DNA from: Enoplosus armatus
Taxonomy: Eukaryota; Chordata; Actinopteri; Centrarchiformes; Enoplosidae
Assembly: GCF_043641665.1 (NCBI RefSeq)
Contig: NC_092192.1
Coordinates: 17,944,658 to 18,008,657, forward strand
Reading direction: 5' to 3'
DNA: 64,000 nucleotides
In this document: positions 11,266-22,880 of the stretch, piece by piece
Position numbering within the stretch: the first letter of the stretch is position 1
Layout of the letters: each line of letters begins with the position of its first letter
Program-made: the position numbers and the translations under genes
The notes under the pieces: model-generated
What the model was told of the DNA's origin: nothing
The model's database searches: none
Seen by the model: the letters and a program-made list of their open reading frames with translations, nothing else

Positions 11266-12111
11266 CTTCCCCCCCTCTCACCTTTGGGAGGGGGGTGTCT
11301 TCCTTCCCAGTAACCCCTTTGCTGGTTTGGCTTTTGCTTTCCTCAAAATAAACTAGAGTAGAGCGGACGTTTTAGAGAAGCCCCCACAGGGGAGATCGGG
11401 GCTTCTAAGTGGGTTAACAGGGAAGAGTTTAGTTTGAGGGTTCCCTTGGAGAGCGAGGAACTGGAAGAGATGCAAGTTCACCTGCAGTCCAAAGTAAATC
11501 CTCCACTCTGACCAAAAATAAAAATCTGACAGTAACAGAGCTCGCAAGAAAGTGCTACAGTCACATTTTCAGTTTTAAAAATAACAGAAAGACCAAGGTT
11601 TGAGTGGCGGACTTTTAAAAAGCTGAAGATGGAGACATGTCTTTACCCCTCTTCCCCACTCATCTTTCACATTAAAACGCGCCTCGATAGCCAAGTTCAA
11701 AATATTATATTGCAAATTAACTAACCTACTTAAAATAGACACTAGCAGAGAGAAGGAGCTCAAATTATTTTACATATAAAAACACTTTTACTGAAGAAAA
11801 GTGGAATCATTTTGAATGCTAGGAAGCTCTTAGAAGCACGAGAAAAATCAAACTGTTTGTCACCATTTGGGCAGTCCACGGAGGTCCAACTTTGCCTCCC
11901 ATTTAAATGTGGCAGCATGGAATAATGAGCTGCGAGTCCAAGAGGTAATCCAGCCGACTTAAATCCAGAGGTAGAACGGCAGGCGGGACGTTGACGGTCT
12001 TTGTGGGGATGAAGCCGGGAACAGAGCAGAGACATGGACACAGACAGACAGAGATTCCTCTTCTGCCTCCGATGGCACGCTCCTTTCCCACAGTCCTCAC
12101 TGAACCCCCCC

Positions 12112-12163
12112 CTCCCTCCTCCTCCTCCTCCTCCTCCTCCTCCTCCAGCCCCCCCTCCTCCTC
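12112..12163. repeat. (CCT)n / (GGA)n trinucleotide repeat
   Basis: A CCT run at 12112-12146 followed by CCAGCC and a second short block at 12151-12163. On the minus strand (fgf11 sense) an ATG at 12167 opens a frame that reads GGA/GGG as about 18 glycines with one alanine, running to a stop at 11760. The other frames give poly-Glu and poly-Arg. It is polymorphism-prone and lies about 850-900 bp upstream of the fgf11 start. Confidence 0.85.
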
Positions 12164-12244
12164 CCATCCAAAGTCAGCGAGTGGTTGTGAGAGTATGTGT
12201 GCGTGAATTCCAGCAGCAGCCACCATCGGTAGAGGTGACATTCA

Positions 12245-12294
12245 TGAGAGAGAGAGAGAGGGAGAGAGAGAGAGAGGGAGAGAGAGAGAGAAAG
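12245..12294. repeat. (GA)n microsatellite, imperfect
   Basis: GA units interrupted by three GGG steps. A purine-only strand of about 50 bases. Confidence 0.9.
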
Positions 12295-12641
12295 CAGAAA
12301 AGAGCGATAGAAACAGGAGGGAGGGAGGGGGGGGTAGACGCTGTGATGTGTGAGAATGAGCTTGACTGGGAAAGGGAGGGAAAATGTGGGAGAGAGACGG
12401 GCAACAGCCACTTCACAAAATCACTGCTCGCAGAGGCTACAATTTTGTTATATTCCAGCAACGTCTCCCCTAAAAAAGAACCTCAATCATTTTGACTGCC
12501 CTCCTGAAGCAGAGAGACAGAGCCAGAGGGGGGAGAGGGAGGAAGAGAGAGTGCTTAAGGTGCAGATTGTGACAGTTCTCTGTCTCCTCGAGAGGAACAG
12601 CATCACCATGTGTTACCTTCCTGTCACATGCATCCACACAT

Positions 12642-12680
<39 letters not shown>
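12642..12680. repeat. (CA)n microsatellite
   Basis: About 19 CA units after two TCCACA steps. Confidence 0.92.
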
Positions 12681-12681
<1 letters not shown>

Positions 12682-12970
12682 CAGCATATTCTGTAGTGGA
12701 GTCCTCCCTGCTGTATAATTGTCTGTCTCTAGTCAGTATTCTTCTTCGTGTTCCTCCCTGACATCCACTCATACAGTAGTAACCTCCACAGCTTCTCCGT
12801 GAGTTGTTTCCTTGAGCCTCTAAAGGAGGCAAAAGAAAAAAAAAATATAAAGTGTCTTTGTTCCCTGAAACTGGCATTTAGTGTCTGACATGTCTGACTG
12901 CTGGCTTACGCTAACCCCGACAGAGAGAAACATGAGCTTGGACAGATTGAGTTAGACAGCTAACCGTGCC

Positions 12971-13005
<35 letters not shown>
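12971..13005. repeat. (CA)n microsatellite
   Basis: About 17 CA units. Confidence 0.92.
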
Positions 13006-13008
<3 letters not shown>

Positions 13009-14937
13009 CTCATATCGCCCTTGCTCTCCCTCCGCTCCCCCCACCTGCAGAATACCCACACAAAAACAACAAACAATCGCATATATTGGGGTTTGTGTGC
13101 GTGCAGCTCCCTCATTTGTTCTACTTCCATTTAGATACAAATTCAAAGGCTGACATAAGAGCTTTCTCCAATAATTTAGGACAAAACAGACTTCCACAAG
13201 TATCAGTAGAGAGCACAAATCATGCTGACATACTTTTGCACAAAATAGCGGGTTCTGGTAAATGACAATGCCCTGCAGTCTAGCATTTCTCATCTTGTTG
13301 AGTTGCAACAAAAACAAGGCTTTATGCTTACCGTTCTCATTTTGCAAAACAAAGACAGCCTAATTTAAGACAAACTGTATGTTTGGAGTAATGGAATACT
13401 GAGCAAGTCTACTCAAACATTTGCATTGATTTCTATAAAATGAAATTCTCAATGGATGTACCGTGTGTCCACCCCTCTAAACTGCATTATTTTGGCTGTA
13501 TGTGACCTGGATGTTAGTGGTATGATCATGTACAAAATGTTAGATTTCTGCAGTAAATAATATATATATATATAAAAGCACTCTGATGCATACATTAGCT
13601 TGATGAATGTGAAAAGCTCATTATATATCATCATTGTGCACCATGAATCTGTAGTGCAACTGGATATGAAAACACTGCGAACATTTCCCTCAGACTCAAA
13701 TCCAATAAATCAACTTATCTGAGAGCCAATCAATCCAATTTTATTTGGCATGGCACCTCTTTTACAAGCCAATTGCCGGGGAAACCAGCAGCAGAAGCAA
13801 CTTGAAAATGCAAGGTCGATTCAAATCGTTTCTAACAATGCCGAGCAAGGTCACTGTCTGTCAGGGCTTGATTGACAGGTGACAGCGGATGTTTGGTCTC
13901 CACGGAGGGACGAGGGCATGGCGGGGGCGGAGGAGCACGGGGGGGGGGGGCGATGTGGTGCAGATGAGATGATGCAGTTTGTATTGACAAGGAAACAGAA
14001 AAGATATTTTTCTCCTTTTTCTAATGATCGCTGGCCCTGCATTCTCCAGCCATCCTCAGCAATGCACTCGTCTTCGTACTCCAGGTTAAGAATCAATCTC
14101 CTAATGGACGTCACATTACACACATTGCCAAAGGTTGTCCTCCTTTTTGCCGTCTCCAATCACAGGTACATGCCAAGTTACACCAAAAGAAAGCTAAGTG
14201 GGGATTCCTGGGACATTACACAGTCTCAAGGTTAAGAAGTGTATCCATCATTATAATGAAATTTCATGCCAAAACCTAAGTGGGCTCATTAAGAGGAAAG
14301 CCACTTTTCATGTCCTCCTCAGAGCTATCACCTGTATGAACACACCCCAACCAACAACTAAACACCCATTATGTCAGGACTCTATGTTACTGCCATTAGT
14401 TCTTTCCAATTTATTACCGTATAAATGTTAGTCTTTTGTCTTACTCAAATATAATTTGTGCACACTTTTCAACAAGGTTCTTAAACTCACATCTAGTCAC
14501 AGTCAGGGTTTACTACCTCAGCCCTGGTGTCATTATGGAAAGCTCTTTGGTAAAGTGGTGGAAAAGAAAATCTGCATAAAATCAAAGTGGAAGTATAGAA
14601 ATTAAAAATAGCAAATTCTGTCACGTGTCCATATATGAATTCTCATCATCTGAATAATGCACCAAGGGGGATTAAATGCAGATGTTTTGCTAAAAACAAT
14701 TCATCCCACAATCCCTGCATGCATATCAATTTAAGCTGAGGGTATTAACAGCACATCCTCTTTGAAAGTGCTTTATGTTGAAATGTTTTTCCCAGTATAA
14801 TGGTTCCCAGGCTTTGGTGCATTCCATGTTACCTAACAAAGACTTAATCTTTACTCCATGGGATGAATAGATGACTATACATAAGAGTTTGAAAATGGGG
14901 GGTTTTGCTCGAGGGATAGTGTGTTTCTATTCATCCC

Positions 14938-15121
14938 TGTGGTGGAAAGTAACCAAGTACATTCGCTGAAGTACTGTACTGAACTACAGTATTTCCACTT
15001 CACGTCATACTTCTACTCCATTACATTTCAGAAGGAGATATTGTGCCTTTTACTCCGCTACATTTATATAACAGCCACAGTTACTAATTACTTTTCAGAT
15101 TAAGACTTTACATTGAACGCC
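14938..15121 (+). repeat. GTGGTGGAAAGTAAC-type dispersed repeat, 5-prime part
   Basis: Starts TGTGGTGGAAAGTAACCAAG, then CTTCTACTCCATTACATTTC and GTTACTAATTACTTTTCAGA, the recognisable order of a short fish interspersed repeat whose middle and end resume at 15752. The interval between looks like a later insertion. Confidence 0.65.
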
Positions 15122-15751
15122 CTTAAAACGCATTTCGGCTTCTTACTATGAGCCATGGAGTCCTACAGGAACATAAAATAATATTCTCCCTTCAGCAACA
15201 TCAAATTATGATAACAGTTTTTGGCTTGTTTGCGAATGTTGTCTGGCCACTGTCAATCACACTGGATCAAAACACACCTACACAGTCCTGTTTTTTTCCA
15301 AATGTTAATGATGGTTGTTTATTTAACCATGAAGATGTAATGTTATTGATAAAAACTCAAGAATGGAAACAAGTTTTCATATTCATATAAATAAGCTTAT
15401 AAGATACAAGTTGTTGAGAATGAACCAGTCATTGCCGACCTTTTTGCCGTCTGACCTGAGTTGGAGCACCTTGTCATGTTTGAGAAGTTCCACAAAAGAG
15501 TGATTTCCCCTTTAAACCTCTTAGATGATTTCATTTACATAATGGTTTGAGGCCCTAAGATGTAAAATTATCTAATAATTCACAAAAAAGCAAAAATGCA
15601 AAAATGCCCAAGAAGAAGCCCAAAAGATCAACACATATTTGTGTAGCAGAACTTTGTTTTTTCTTCTTTGCCATTAATTGTCTCATGACCCCTCAGATTC
15701 ATCTTGTGACCTTTTGGAGGGCCCCGACCCCAGGTTGGGAACCACTGCACT
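15122..15751. repeat. Sequence interrupting the GTGGTGGAAAGTAAC repeat
   Basis: About 630 bp separating the two halves of a repeat. Its right end carries GTGACCTTTTGGAGGGCCCC and GGTTGGGAACCACTGCACTT, itself a string found in other fish repeats (recalled). No open frame of note and no clear target-site duplication. Confidence 0.45.
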
Positions 15752-15975
15752 TGACTACCCAGCTGTACATAAAGTAGGTAAAACTAGCTCCACCTCGACC
15801 AGCTACAACAATAAAATGCAACTTACGCAACAATCTGATCATGTAATGTATGATAATATGTTACTTTTTCTGCAGAATGAGTACTTTTAGTACTTTTAGT
15901 ACTCATTTTGCGCTCTGCACTCATTCTGATACTTTTAGTACACTTTGCCGATGATACTGCAAGTATCAGTAAGTT
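15752..15975 (+). repeat. GTGGTGGAAAGTAAC-type dispersed repeat, 3-prime part
   Basis: Continues with ATAAAGTAGGTAAAACTAGC, TCCACCTCGACCAGCTACAA, GAGTACTTTTAGTACTTTTA and ACACTTTGCCGATGATACTG. The TACTTTTAG unit is locally reiterated at 15884-15902. Confidence 0.65.
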
Positions 15976-15984
15976 TACTGCTTT

Positions 15985-16237
15985 TGTCTGTTTTATCTGA
16001 TAGTCAATTGATTATTATTGGGTTTTGGACTGTTTGGACAAAAGAAGCTATTTCAAAATGTCAGCCTTGGGCTCTGCAAAATTGGGATTGGCACTTCTCG
16101 CTATCGTCTGTTTTTTATTTAATAAAAGAAAGTAAACGACGGATGAACACGATTAATCAAATACACAATTACTGGATGGATAAAAAGAAATCGACAGATC
16201 AAGCAATAATGAAAATAATCATTCGTTTCAGCCCTAT
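15985..16237 (+). repeat. ATTAGTCGATTAATCG-type repeat, 3-prime portion
   Basis: GGTTTTGGACTGTTTGGACA, CAGCCTTGGGCTCTGCAAAA and the end TGAAAATAATCATTCGTTTC correspond to the second half of the family whose first half is at 30283-30580 (shared GGTTTGGACTGTT...ACAAAA). Confidence 0.65.
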
Positions 16238-17160
16238 AGACAAAAATAATACTTATTATTATTATTTTTATTATTATTCAACTTCACCATGCCATTACAG
16301 GCAATAATGTAGGCAGTATGGTGTCCTTTAGTATGTTGGTCCATTGTCCTTTGATATAATGTAGCCATACTGAGTAGCCTGAGTTTAGACATGCAGCCAC
16401 GTTTATGTAAACACACTGATGCACACACAAACACACACACACACACAAAGCCAGAAAGAGTTAAGCACATCAAAACAATTGGCCTAGTTCTGTCTCTTTC
16501 CCCCTCCTCTCTTTATCACTCCCTCTCTCCTTCAGTCCCCTCTCAGCTCATCACGCTGTCCACAGATGACAGGAGGTATTCTTCGTTAATCCTCTTCCAT
16601 TATGCGACCATGTGGAATCTGAGGCCTGCCTCTTGCATACAGAAATAATATTTCCAATGTCCATGACCCATGGGGGAGTTGCTCATTAACTTTGGGCAGC
16701 AAGTATCCTTCTCTGTTTCATTCTTTATTGAGCCCTGTTCAGATCACTCTCTGGTAATTAGGTTTTAATCGTGAGAATTACTTTCCCCCCGTATACAACT
16801 GCTCCTGATTTTACTGGTTTTTTTTTTTCCTTTCCACAATGCATGTCTGGAAGGATTTTCTAAATGAATAGTCAATATATTCATCATTGTGTGTTGTCCA
16901 GCTGTGTTGGGAAAGTAAATCACAAACAGCTATCATTAAGTGGCTCATTTTATAATTCTATTTTTGTCCCCATTTCCATCTTACACACAACACATAAACC
17001 AGAATTCACGGTTTTGTTTGTGTTCAGAATTATATTTCCTAACAGTTCCCACCATCCTTTCTGGGTTTGAACAGGTTCTGTGTCCAAAATCACTTCCTGT
17101 TTACTATATAGTGCACTACATTTACTGTCCGCTGACACTGTCTCCTGTTTTGGTGCTGAA
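16238..17160. other. Intergenic, no gene recognised
   Basis: Contains a TTATTA-rich patch (16250-16280), a short (CA)n at 16429-16447 and a poly-T at 16820-16829. Nothing gene-like. Confidence 0.6.
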
Positions 17161-17161
17161 C

Positions 17162-17345
17162 AGATAGTGTACAGTGGGTTTTTAGAGCTTTTTCACTGAA
17201 AACATTGCAGTGAGAGCGGTGAGAGTGACCCAACAGCTAAACAATGAGCTGGTGATGACTCTCTGTAGGTTCATCACTATGACCGACCACTAATAGCAAT
17301 TGTTTTGACATTGTTACTCTAAAGATATAGATCATAGCTGCTTTA
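17162..17345. repeat. Dispersed repeat with CAGTGGGTTTTTAGAGCTTT
   Basis: Shares CAGTGGGTTTTTAGAGCTTT, GTGAGAG and AAACAATGAGCTG with the reverse complement of 32100-32225, so the two copies are inverted relative to each other. Confidence 0.65.
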
Positions 17346-18641
17346 AGTAATCAGACCCAACACACACAAAATGTGCCACTAATAGTTCGAGCCGCCTCCA
17401 TTCATCTGTCGTTTGCTTACAGCAGTCACAAGAAGACTCCATTCTTGCGTTGTAGTCTCCAACCATTTGACCTGAAAACTATGTTAAAGGTTTCACTTTT
17501 CTGAAGTTATTCTGTATCAATGTATCATAAGAATTAGTAGGCAGGAAACATTCTGTTTGTAAGTAGGGCGTTTCCTGCTCTCATTGCCTTCATCTTCACT
17601 GTTGCCTGAGGTAAAATCTCAGCAGGTAAATCTGTAGGATTAAACTTGCCTTTCTCAGAGAAAGTGTAGATTGCTTGATGAAAGCAGATTTTTGGAAGGC
17701 CTCGGTGTTAGCGCGGTTAAAGCCCACCATCACCCCAGCTGGTTCAACCACCACCACCACCCGCACTAACCCCCCCTTCACTCTCTCCTGTGGGATCCCC
17801 TTCACCGCTGGCAGCTACTGCTGTGATGACTGACAGACCTGCTCGTGTGGAGGGAGACAAGGGATACTTTATAATTCATTTCATTAAACCTGCGTCTTCA
17901 CAGGCCTCCTAAAAAGCCTTCAACTTTTTCGTACCTTTGCAAAAGTTATTATTTCACATCTGTGTGTCATAATCTGGAGAAATACAATTTATGGTATATG
18001 TATTATTACGCTCAGCACAGTCTAAACAGCTTCTGGTTAAATTAGAATCATTACAAATAAAATTGTTGCACCTAAGATGAAAGGTGCTTATTAAAGAAAG
18101 AGTAGTCCCGCAGCCTGGACCTAACACCATGATCTGGATGGATTAAACTGTTTCATTCTTTATCCTCTAAAAATAATTGTCTGTCCCTAAGCATTAGGGG
18201 ATGTTTAATTCACTCTAATGATAACCATTTTCAAAGCAGTTAACTGTGCCATATAAAAACTGCCTCTTAACTTCATTTGTTTTGATTATGGTCACTGGGT
18301 GCATGGAGGAGTTTAATTATAGAGTCAGATGCAACAGTAATGTGGAGTCTGATTAATGCGAGCCAGGGATGATCTCTGCTGTTCAATCCTCAATCTCCTT
18401 TTTCCCTGCTCCACAATCTTCATCCCCCATTTCTATGAAATGAATGAAAACAGAAATAGGCCTATGTCAGATTAGGATGACCTTTCATTCCGTGGATTAG
18501 GAATGGAAATGAAACGTTTCGGGTTCAAATAATGACTCCTGATTTATGAACTAATCTAGCAGGAGCCGAATCTCATCATCCCTCCAAAACTGTTCTCAGT
18601 AAACACAAACAGTGCAGGAATGTAGAAGTCAAAGTGTGTTT

Positions 18642-18643
<2 letters not shown>
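17346..18643. other. Intergenic, no gene; 18160-18560 is a possible conserved non-coding element
   Basis: The block 18160-18560 is free of simple repeats and dense in TAAT/ATTA cores (TTTAATTCACTCTAATGATA, AGTTTAATTATAG, TGATTAATGCG), the look of homeodomain-bound enhancers. This is pattern recognition only; no alignment was possible. Confidence 0.3.

Positions 18644-18681
<38 letters not shown>
18644..18681. repeat. (GT)n microsatellite
   Basis: About 19 GT units. Confidence 0.93.
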
Positions 18682-18682
<1 letters not shown>

Positions 18683-19675
18683 CAGTGTGCACAAATGTAT
18701 GTTAATAGTGCCAGTTTTTTTTTATTATTATTATGATGTATTCATGCATATATGAAGCGGATCCACAGAGAATCAAAGCTAAGCAGGAATGCAGAAACAA
18801 GATAGTTTTATGCCAGCAAAATGAGGTCACATAAGTAGGTTTTGAGATTGGCTGTGTATTCAATATAAATATTGATTTTGTGTTTCTGGAGGTCTCTCAA
18901 GTGCTCCATCAGTCTTTTTGGCATTTCACTACTTGACACTTACTGCAGATTGTAAGAATAACTCATTCAGAATAACCCATTTAGGATTCAGAACACAGTG
19001 TTGCATATCGTCCTGATGGTTTCAGAAATCTAATTGTTCTCATTCTACTTACTGATGATGGCTGAGACAGCTAATCATGCCAAAATTAGTGTATGTGCGT
19101 GCGCCTGGTAGTTATTTACATACATGGTGATATAACATTGCTCCATTTTTGGGGCGAGTGTCTGATGTAGAAATGCAGCTTGGATGGTGGAGGGGAGAAG
19201 TGGTAGGTAAAAGCTGGCATGTCCTTGGGGTTATCAGATGGGCGCCTCCCATCACAGATGTTCTGCTGAATTACGATCACAACACCTCTACAAGGCTCAA
19301 CACTAACTTCCGGCACTGAATGCACCCCACCTGCTCTCAGCACTGAGCACTTTCTGTGTTTCATGCTGAGTTCCTCTCCAATGTGGGGGCAGACACCTTC
19401 TCTAGTGCTGAGGGATGTAATGCTTTGTACTCATTAGCCTAGCATTAACATTTTTTTAAACAAAGGCTTCCATGCGCACATGACAAGATTCTGTGGCTTA
19501 GCGAGTCAGTGAAACAGCAAGCGGGCCGACTGAGGAGCACAAACAAACTCCACCTCCTCACATTTAACATCAGTCAGGAAAAGCAGAATACAATACAATA
19601 ATATTAAACACATTTGGAAATAACATGTTAGTACTAAATGCTTTTTTTGCGAGTGGTGGCTGGAGGGTAATGTCG
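18682..19675. other. Intergenic, no gene recognised
   Basis: AT-rich, with no homology or structural signal beyond short A/T tracts. Confidence 0.55.
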
Positions 19676-20060
19676 GTGTGTTGGTCGGTCCACCACTTGG
19701 GTCCAGACTGAAGTATCTCAATGACTATTGGATGGATTGCCATGAAATGCAGATATTCATGGTCCCCAGAGGATGATGTCTACTGACTTTGGTGATCCTG
19801 TGACTTTTCTTCTAATGCCACTAGCAGGTTGACATATCTGGCTTTTAGTTGAATATCTCAACAACTATTGGATAGATTTCCACAAAATTTGGTACATGTC
19901 CTCCTGGTTGAATTCTAATAAATTTGGTGGTACACGACTTTTTTTGATGTAATTCCTACAAAACGAATGCCTATTCCCATCCGCCTCAGCTTAGGTTTAG
20001 TGCTAAGTGGCAAACTTAAATGCTAAACTATAAAGGAAGAATGTGGTCGATGTGACACTA
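19676..20060 (+). repeat. Dispersed repeat, family with GGTCCCCAGAGGATGA (longest copy)
   Basis: Contains GGGTCCAGACTGAAGTATCT, GGATGGATTGCCATGAAAT, ATGGTCCCCAGAGGATGATG, AATATCTCAACAACTATTGG and the end TCAGCTTAGGTTTAGTGCTA. The internal motif ATCTCAA.(C)AACTATTGGAT occurs twice, so the element has an internal duplication about 140 bp apart. Confidence 0.75.
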
Positions 20061-20640
20061 ACGTGATGAAAATACCATGTCATTTGCAAAATAATGAAGG
20101 TATTTTAACTCCTTAAAATGCATTGCAGGAGAGGTTTGCATGCTAGGCAGAGCAGTGAAGCATCTCTGTTTGATTCCCCCGCCAAGAAGTACTTCAGTTT
20201 AGCTACATTTTGCCATAACTTGGTGATAGTTCAACTAACCTATTTTAACACATTATCTTAACTATTCCACATTTTTTAAAGTTTTGTCTTGCTTTGGGCT
20301 TCTTTTTCCACCCCGATCTCTGTGCAAGGTGTACAGCTCATCTGTGTCATTGATACTTCTGGCATGGGCTTCTGTTTATGGTCACTATAGAGTCTCCTTC
20401 CAGCTGTCTTTCTCATCTGTCACGCATATCAGGTGGTCACAACAGCCATTGAGCAAATCCACTTAAAGCCTTCCATACTCGTGTAATTATTTCTAGTGCT
20501 GCTTTTGATGTCCCTGGGGTTGAGGAAAGTGAGGGTAGGTGAAAGCAGGTATGTCATTATTTAGTTTTTAAACCTTTGTGTACCCAGGGCAGTTTCACTG
20601 AGAGCAGGGCTCTCTTTTCCACAAACATCCTGCTCAACAC
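20061..20640. other. Intergenic, no gene recognised
   Basis: No coding homology or RNA gene; plain sequence with modest T-rich tracts. Confidence 0.55.
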
Positions 20641-20644
20641 TCAC

Positions 20645-20795
20645 ACAGTTCAACACATTCACACCTGGAGGCTGCCCAGTGTAACCAGTCTGATCTGCTG
20701 GCCACTGAGCAGCCTTATTGGAGCAGCTGGATGTTAAGGGCCTTGCTCAAGGGCAACACAATGGTTGTAATGTAGGAGGGGCGAGCACTGTTTTT
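20645..20795 (+). repeat. Dispersed repeat with GGCCTTGCTCAAGGGCAACA
   Basis: Contains TTCACACCTGGAGGCTGCCC, CTGGCCACTGAGCAGCC and GGCCTTGCTCAAGGGCAACA, a combination I know as a widespread non-coding fish repeat. Single copy in this window. Confidence 0.6.
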
Positions 20796-21844
20796 TCATT
20801 TTCCCCACCCAGAGTCAGTGACACTTATTAATCTACAATATTGGGCAAAATAAGTAATATTTGTTCCTTCAACAAGAGTGCTGTCTTTAAAAGTAGTACC
20901 AGTCACTTTATTAACTGTATTTCGGCAACACAGTAACCACAGTCCCGAAGTATGCTTTAATTTGTTCATTTTAATTAAATATATATTTTGAGCTTTATAT
21001 AAAAGCATTAGTGGTTGTGAGGCTTAGTGCAATGGGCGTTTTTAGTCAGATTACAATTGGGGACATAATATGTTCACAGTGAGACGGCACATGCAGGATT
21101 ATGGTACGGCAGAGTGCTGTAAAGCTCAGGAACTACCATGACACAAACATGACCTTTACAGATGTGGAGAGCTGTAAGGGTGAGGCAATGAAAAGAAGAG
21201 GTGAACCCAAGAGGGAGTGTGAACGAGTGTGGCTGACCTTTAAAAGACAAGATAATCATCTGGAGAATGGATGGCATCAACAGTTTATTAAATTAGGTTC
21301 AATCATGATATGATTTCATTATAAGTGTTTAAGATTTAAACTGATCCACTGAACTAATAAAGGTTGAAGTGGACCTTTTCTTTTCATTCTCAGGTTTTAG
21401 ACTTCTCAAAACAAAATCCACGGAAGCAAGTCATTTTCTTCCTCTGAGGTGCAGGGTTTCTGCACAGTACTCAAAGACTTGACTTGTTGTTTATTGGATG
21501 TCCAAGCATCAGACCCAGAGAGCAGCATATATGCTCCACATGATATATAGTAAAATAGCTAGAGTCAACACTGTTGCGGATAGATTTCTCCAGAGATGTA
21601 TGAATGAGGTTCATTAGTGAGAACATTGATGTGGAAAGAGATTTCAGTTCAAGAAAAGAATTGCAAGCCAATGTTTTGGCAACAGCACATGTGGAAATAT
21701 TGAAATATTCTCCATGTATATTCAATGGGAAATATATTACAGAGCTAGATGTTTTTCGTAAAAGAGAGAATGATGTGAAAACACACAAAGCGCATGTTTG
21801 TTTTGGTCCAAAATAGAGTTGCAAAGTGGACGGAGCATTCATTT
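20796..21844. other. Intergenic, no gene recognised
   Basis: AT-rich. Open frames at 21471-21866 and 21604-21816 overlap antisense to each other and match nothing known. Confidence 0.55.
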
Positions 21845-22105
21845 TCTCTGTACAGCAGAAAGACACAGTTAGTGACTAGCTGGTGAAGATTGCGGAAAAA
21901 ATCAGCACTAAAAGAGACGATATGGTGAGAAATGCTAATGCTGAATGAGAATGTTGCTCTGTAACTGCTGGCTGTGTAAAACTGTTTGCTAACAAGTTCA
22001 CCATATCAACTTAAAAAGGTGATGACGTGTCAGTGTTGTGTGTTCACAATTTGTTTTTGCTGACCCCAAGTGGCCAAAAAAAATAGTTATTGCAGGTTTA
22101 AATCA
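21845..22105. repeat. Dispersed repeat with GTTAGTGACTAGCTGGTGAA
   Basis: GACACAGTTAGTGACTAGCTGGTGAA matches GACAAAGTTAGCGACTAGCTGGTGAA at 32255-32280. The right end (TTTTTGCTGACCCCAAGTGG, then AGTTATTGCAGG) is the usual terminus of this fish repeat (recalled). Confidence 0.6.
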
Positions 22106-22615
22106 ATTTACTCTCGCATTGCATTTTGGATGAATTCCATAACTATTGAACAATGTTTTGTTCCCAACTGCAACAGCGAAGCATTTTCAATTTGCTACAG
22201 CTCTGATTCATGCCTCTGACTGGCTTCTTCTCCATAGCAACGGCTGCTGAGGATCATGAGTGTTACAGTACTAAGAGCATGATTTCTCAGATATTAAGTT
22301 GAAATATTTAAAACTACTGGCATAACAGGAAACGGTAGGGTCATTACATTACATGGTAACACAGAGTGGGAAAAACACTCAGTCCCACTTCTCAAATGTA
22401 TTCGTTTTCAAATATGACAATGTACATATAATGTTAGCGTACAATGTAAAATGAAGTTGCAAATTGAAAACCAATATGTTCCTGAAACAAATGCCCTTCA
22501 CATATGGGCTTTAAATATGTCTTGGTCGTTGATAATAAGAAACTTAGTTGGGAAACAACATAGACGACCTGACTGCCAACCATGGGCGTAGCCATGCATT
22601 CTTTGCAGGGGTAGT

Positions 22616-22880
22616 CTAAATTGAGAAGATACCAATCTGTCCCCCCCAATATACAGTAGGAAATATGTTAAATATTGTCCTCCTTTTATGAACTCTGTCC
22701 ACTCACCCTGATGGTCCCCCCCAATGTCTGACTGAACATTTCGCCCTTGCTGCCAACCATATCATATTTAATGCCAAACAGTTGTGCCCCCCCCCCCCCC
22801 CCCCCCCACCAATGTCTGACTGAAGATTTTGCACTTGCTGCCAACCATATCATATTTAACGCCAAACAGTTGTTCCCTTA
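22616..22880. repeat. 88-bp tandem duplication around a poly-C tract
   Basis: CAATGTCTGACTGAA...CTTGCTGCCAACCATATCAT...AACAGTTGT occurs at 22722-22785 and again at 22810-22873, offset 88 bp and differing at only a few bases. The copies are separated by a run of about 20 C (22788-22807). CCCCCCAATG at 22716-22724 precedes the first copy in the same way. Confidence 0.85.

Larger units (their letters stand above)
11266..12300 (-). promoter_or_regulatory. fgf11: fgf11 5-prime leader and probable promoter flank
   Basis: This is the DNA directly upstream of the fgf11 start. It is richer in C+T and CpG than the surrounding introns and includes a C/T-rich block just before the ATG (11270-11300) and a CpG-bearing patch near 11940-12000. 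No clear TATA box is placed well enough to fix a transcription start, so the leader boundary is unknown. A CCT/GGA repeat and a GA tract sit at its distal end. A donor-like AAAG|GTGAGA on the minus strand near 11280 could be cryptic. Confidence 0.5.
12295..14937. other. Intergenic, no gene recognised
   Basis: Holds the CA tracts listed separately, a (TA)n tract at 13558-13574 and a G-rich block at 13919-13951 (a run of 12 G). No coding homology seen. Confidence 0.6.

Noticed and set aside
12034..12495. Pro-rich 153-codon plus-strand open frame
   Set aside because: Arises from the CCT and GA repeats upstream of fgf11.
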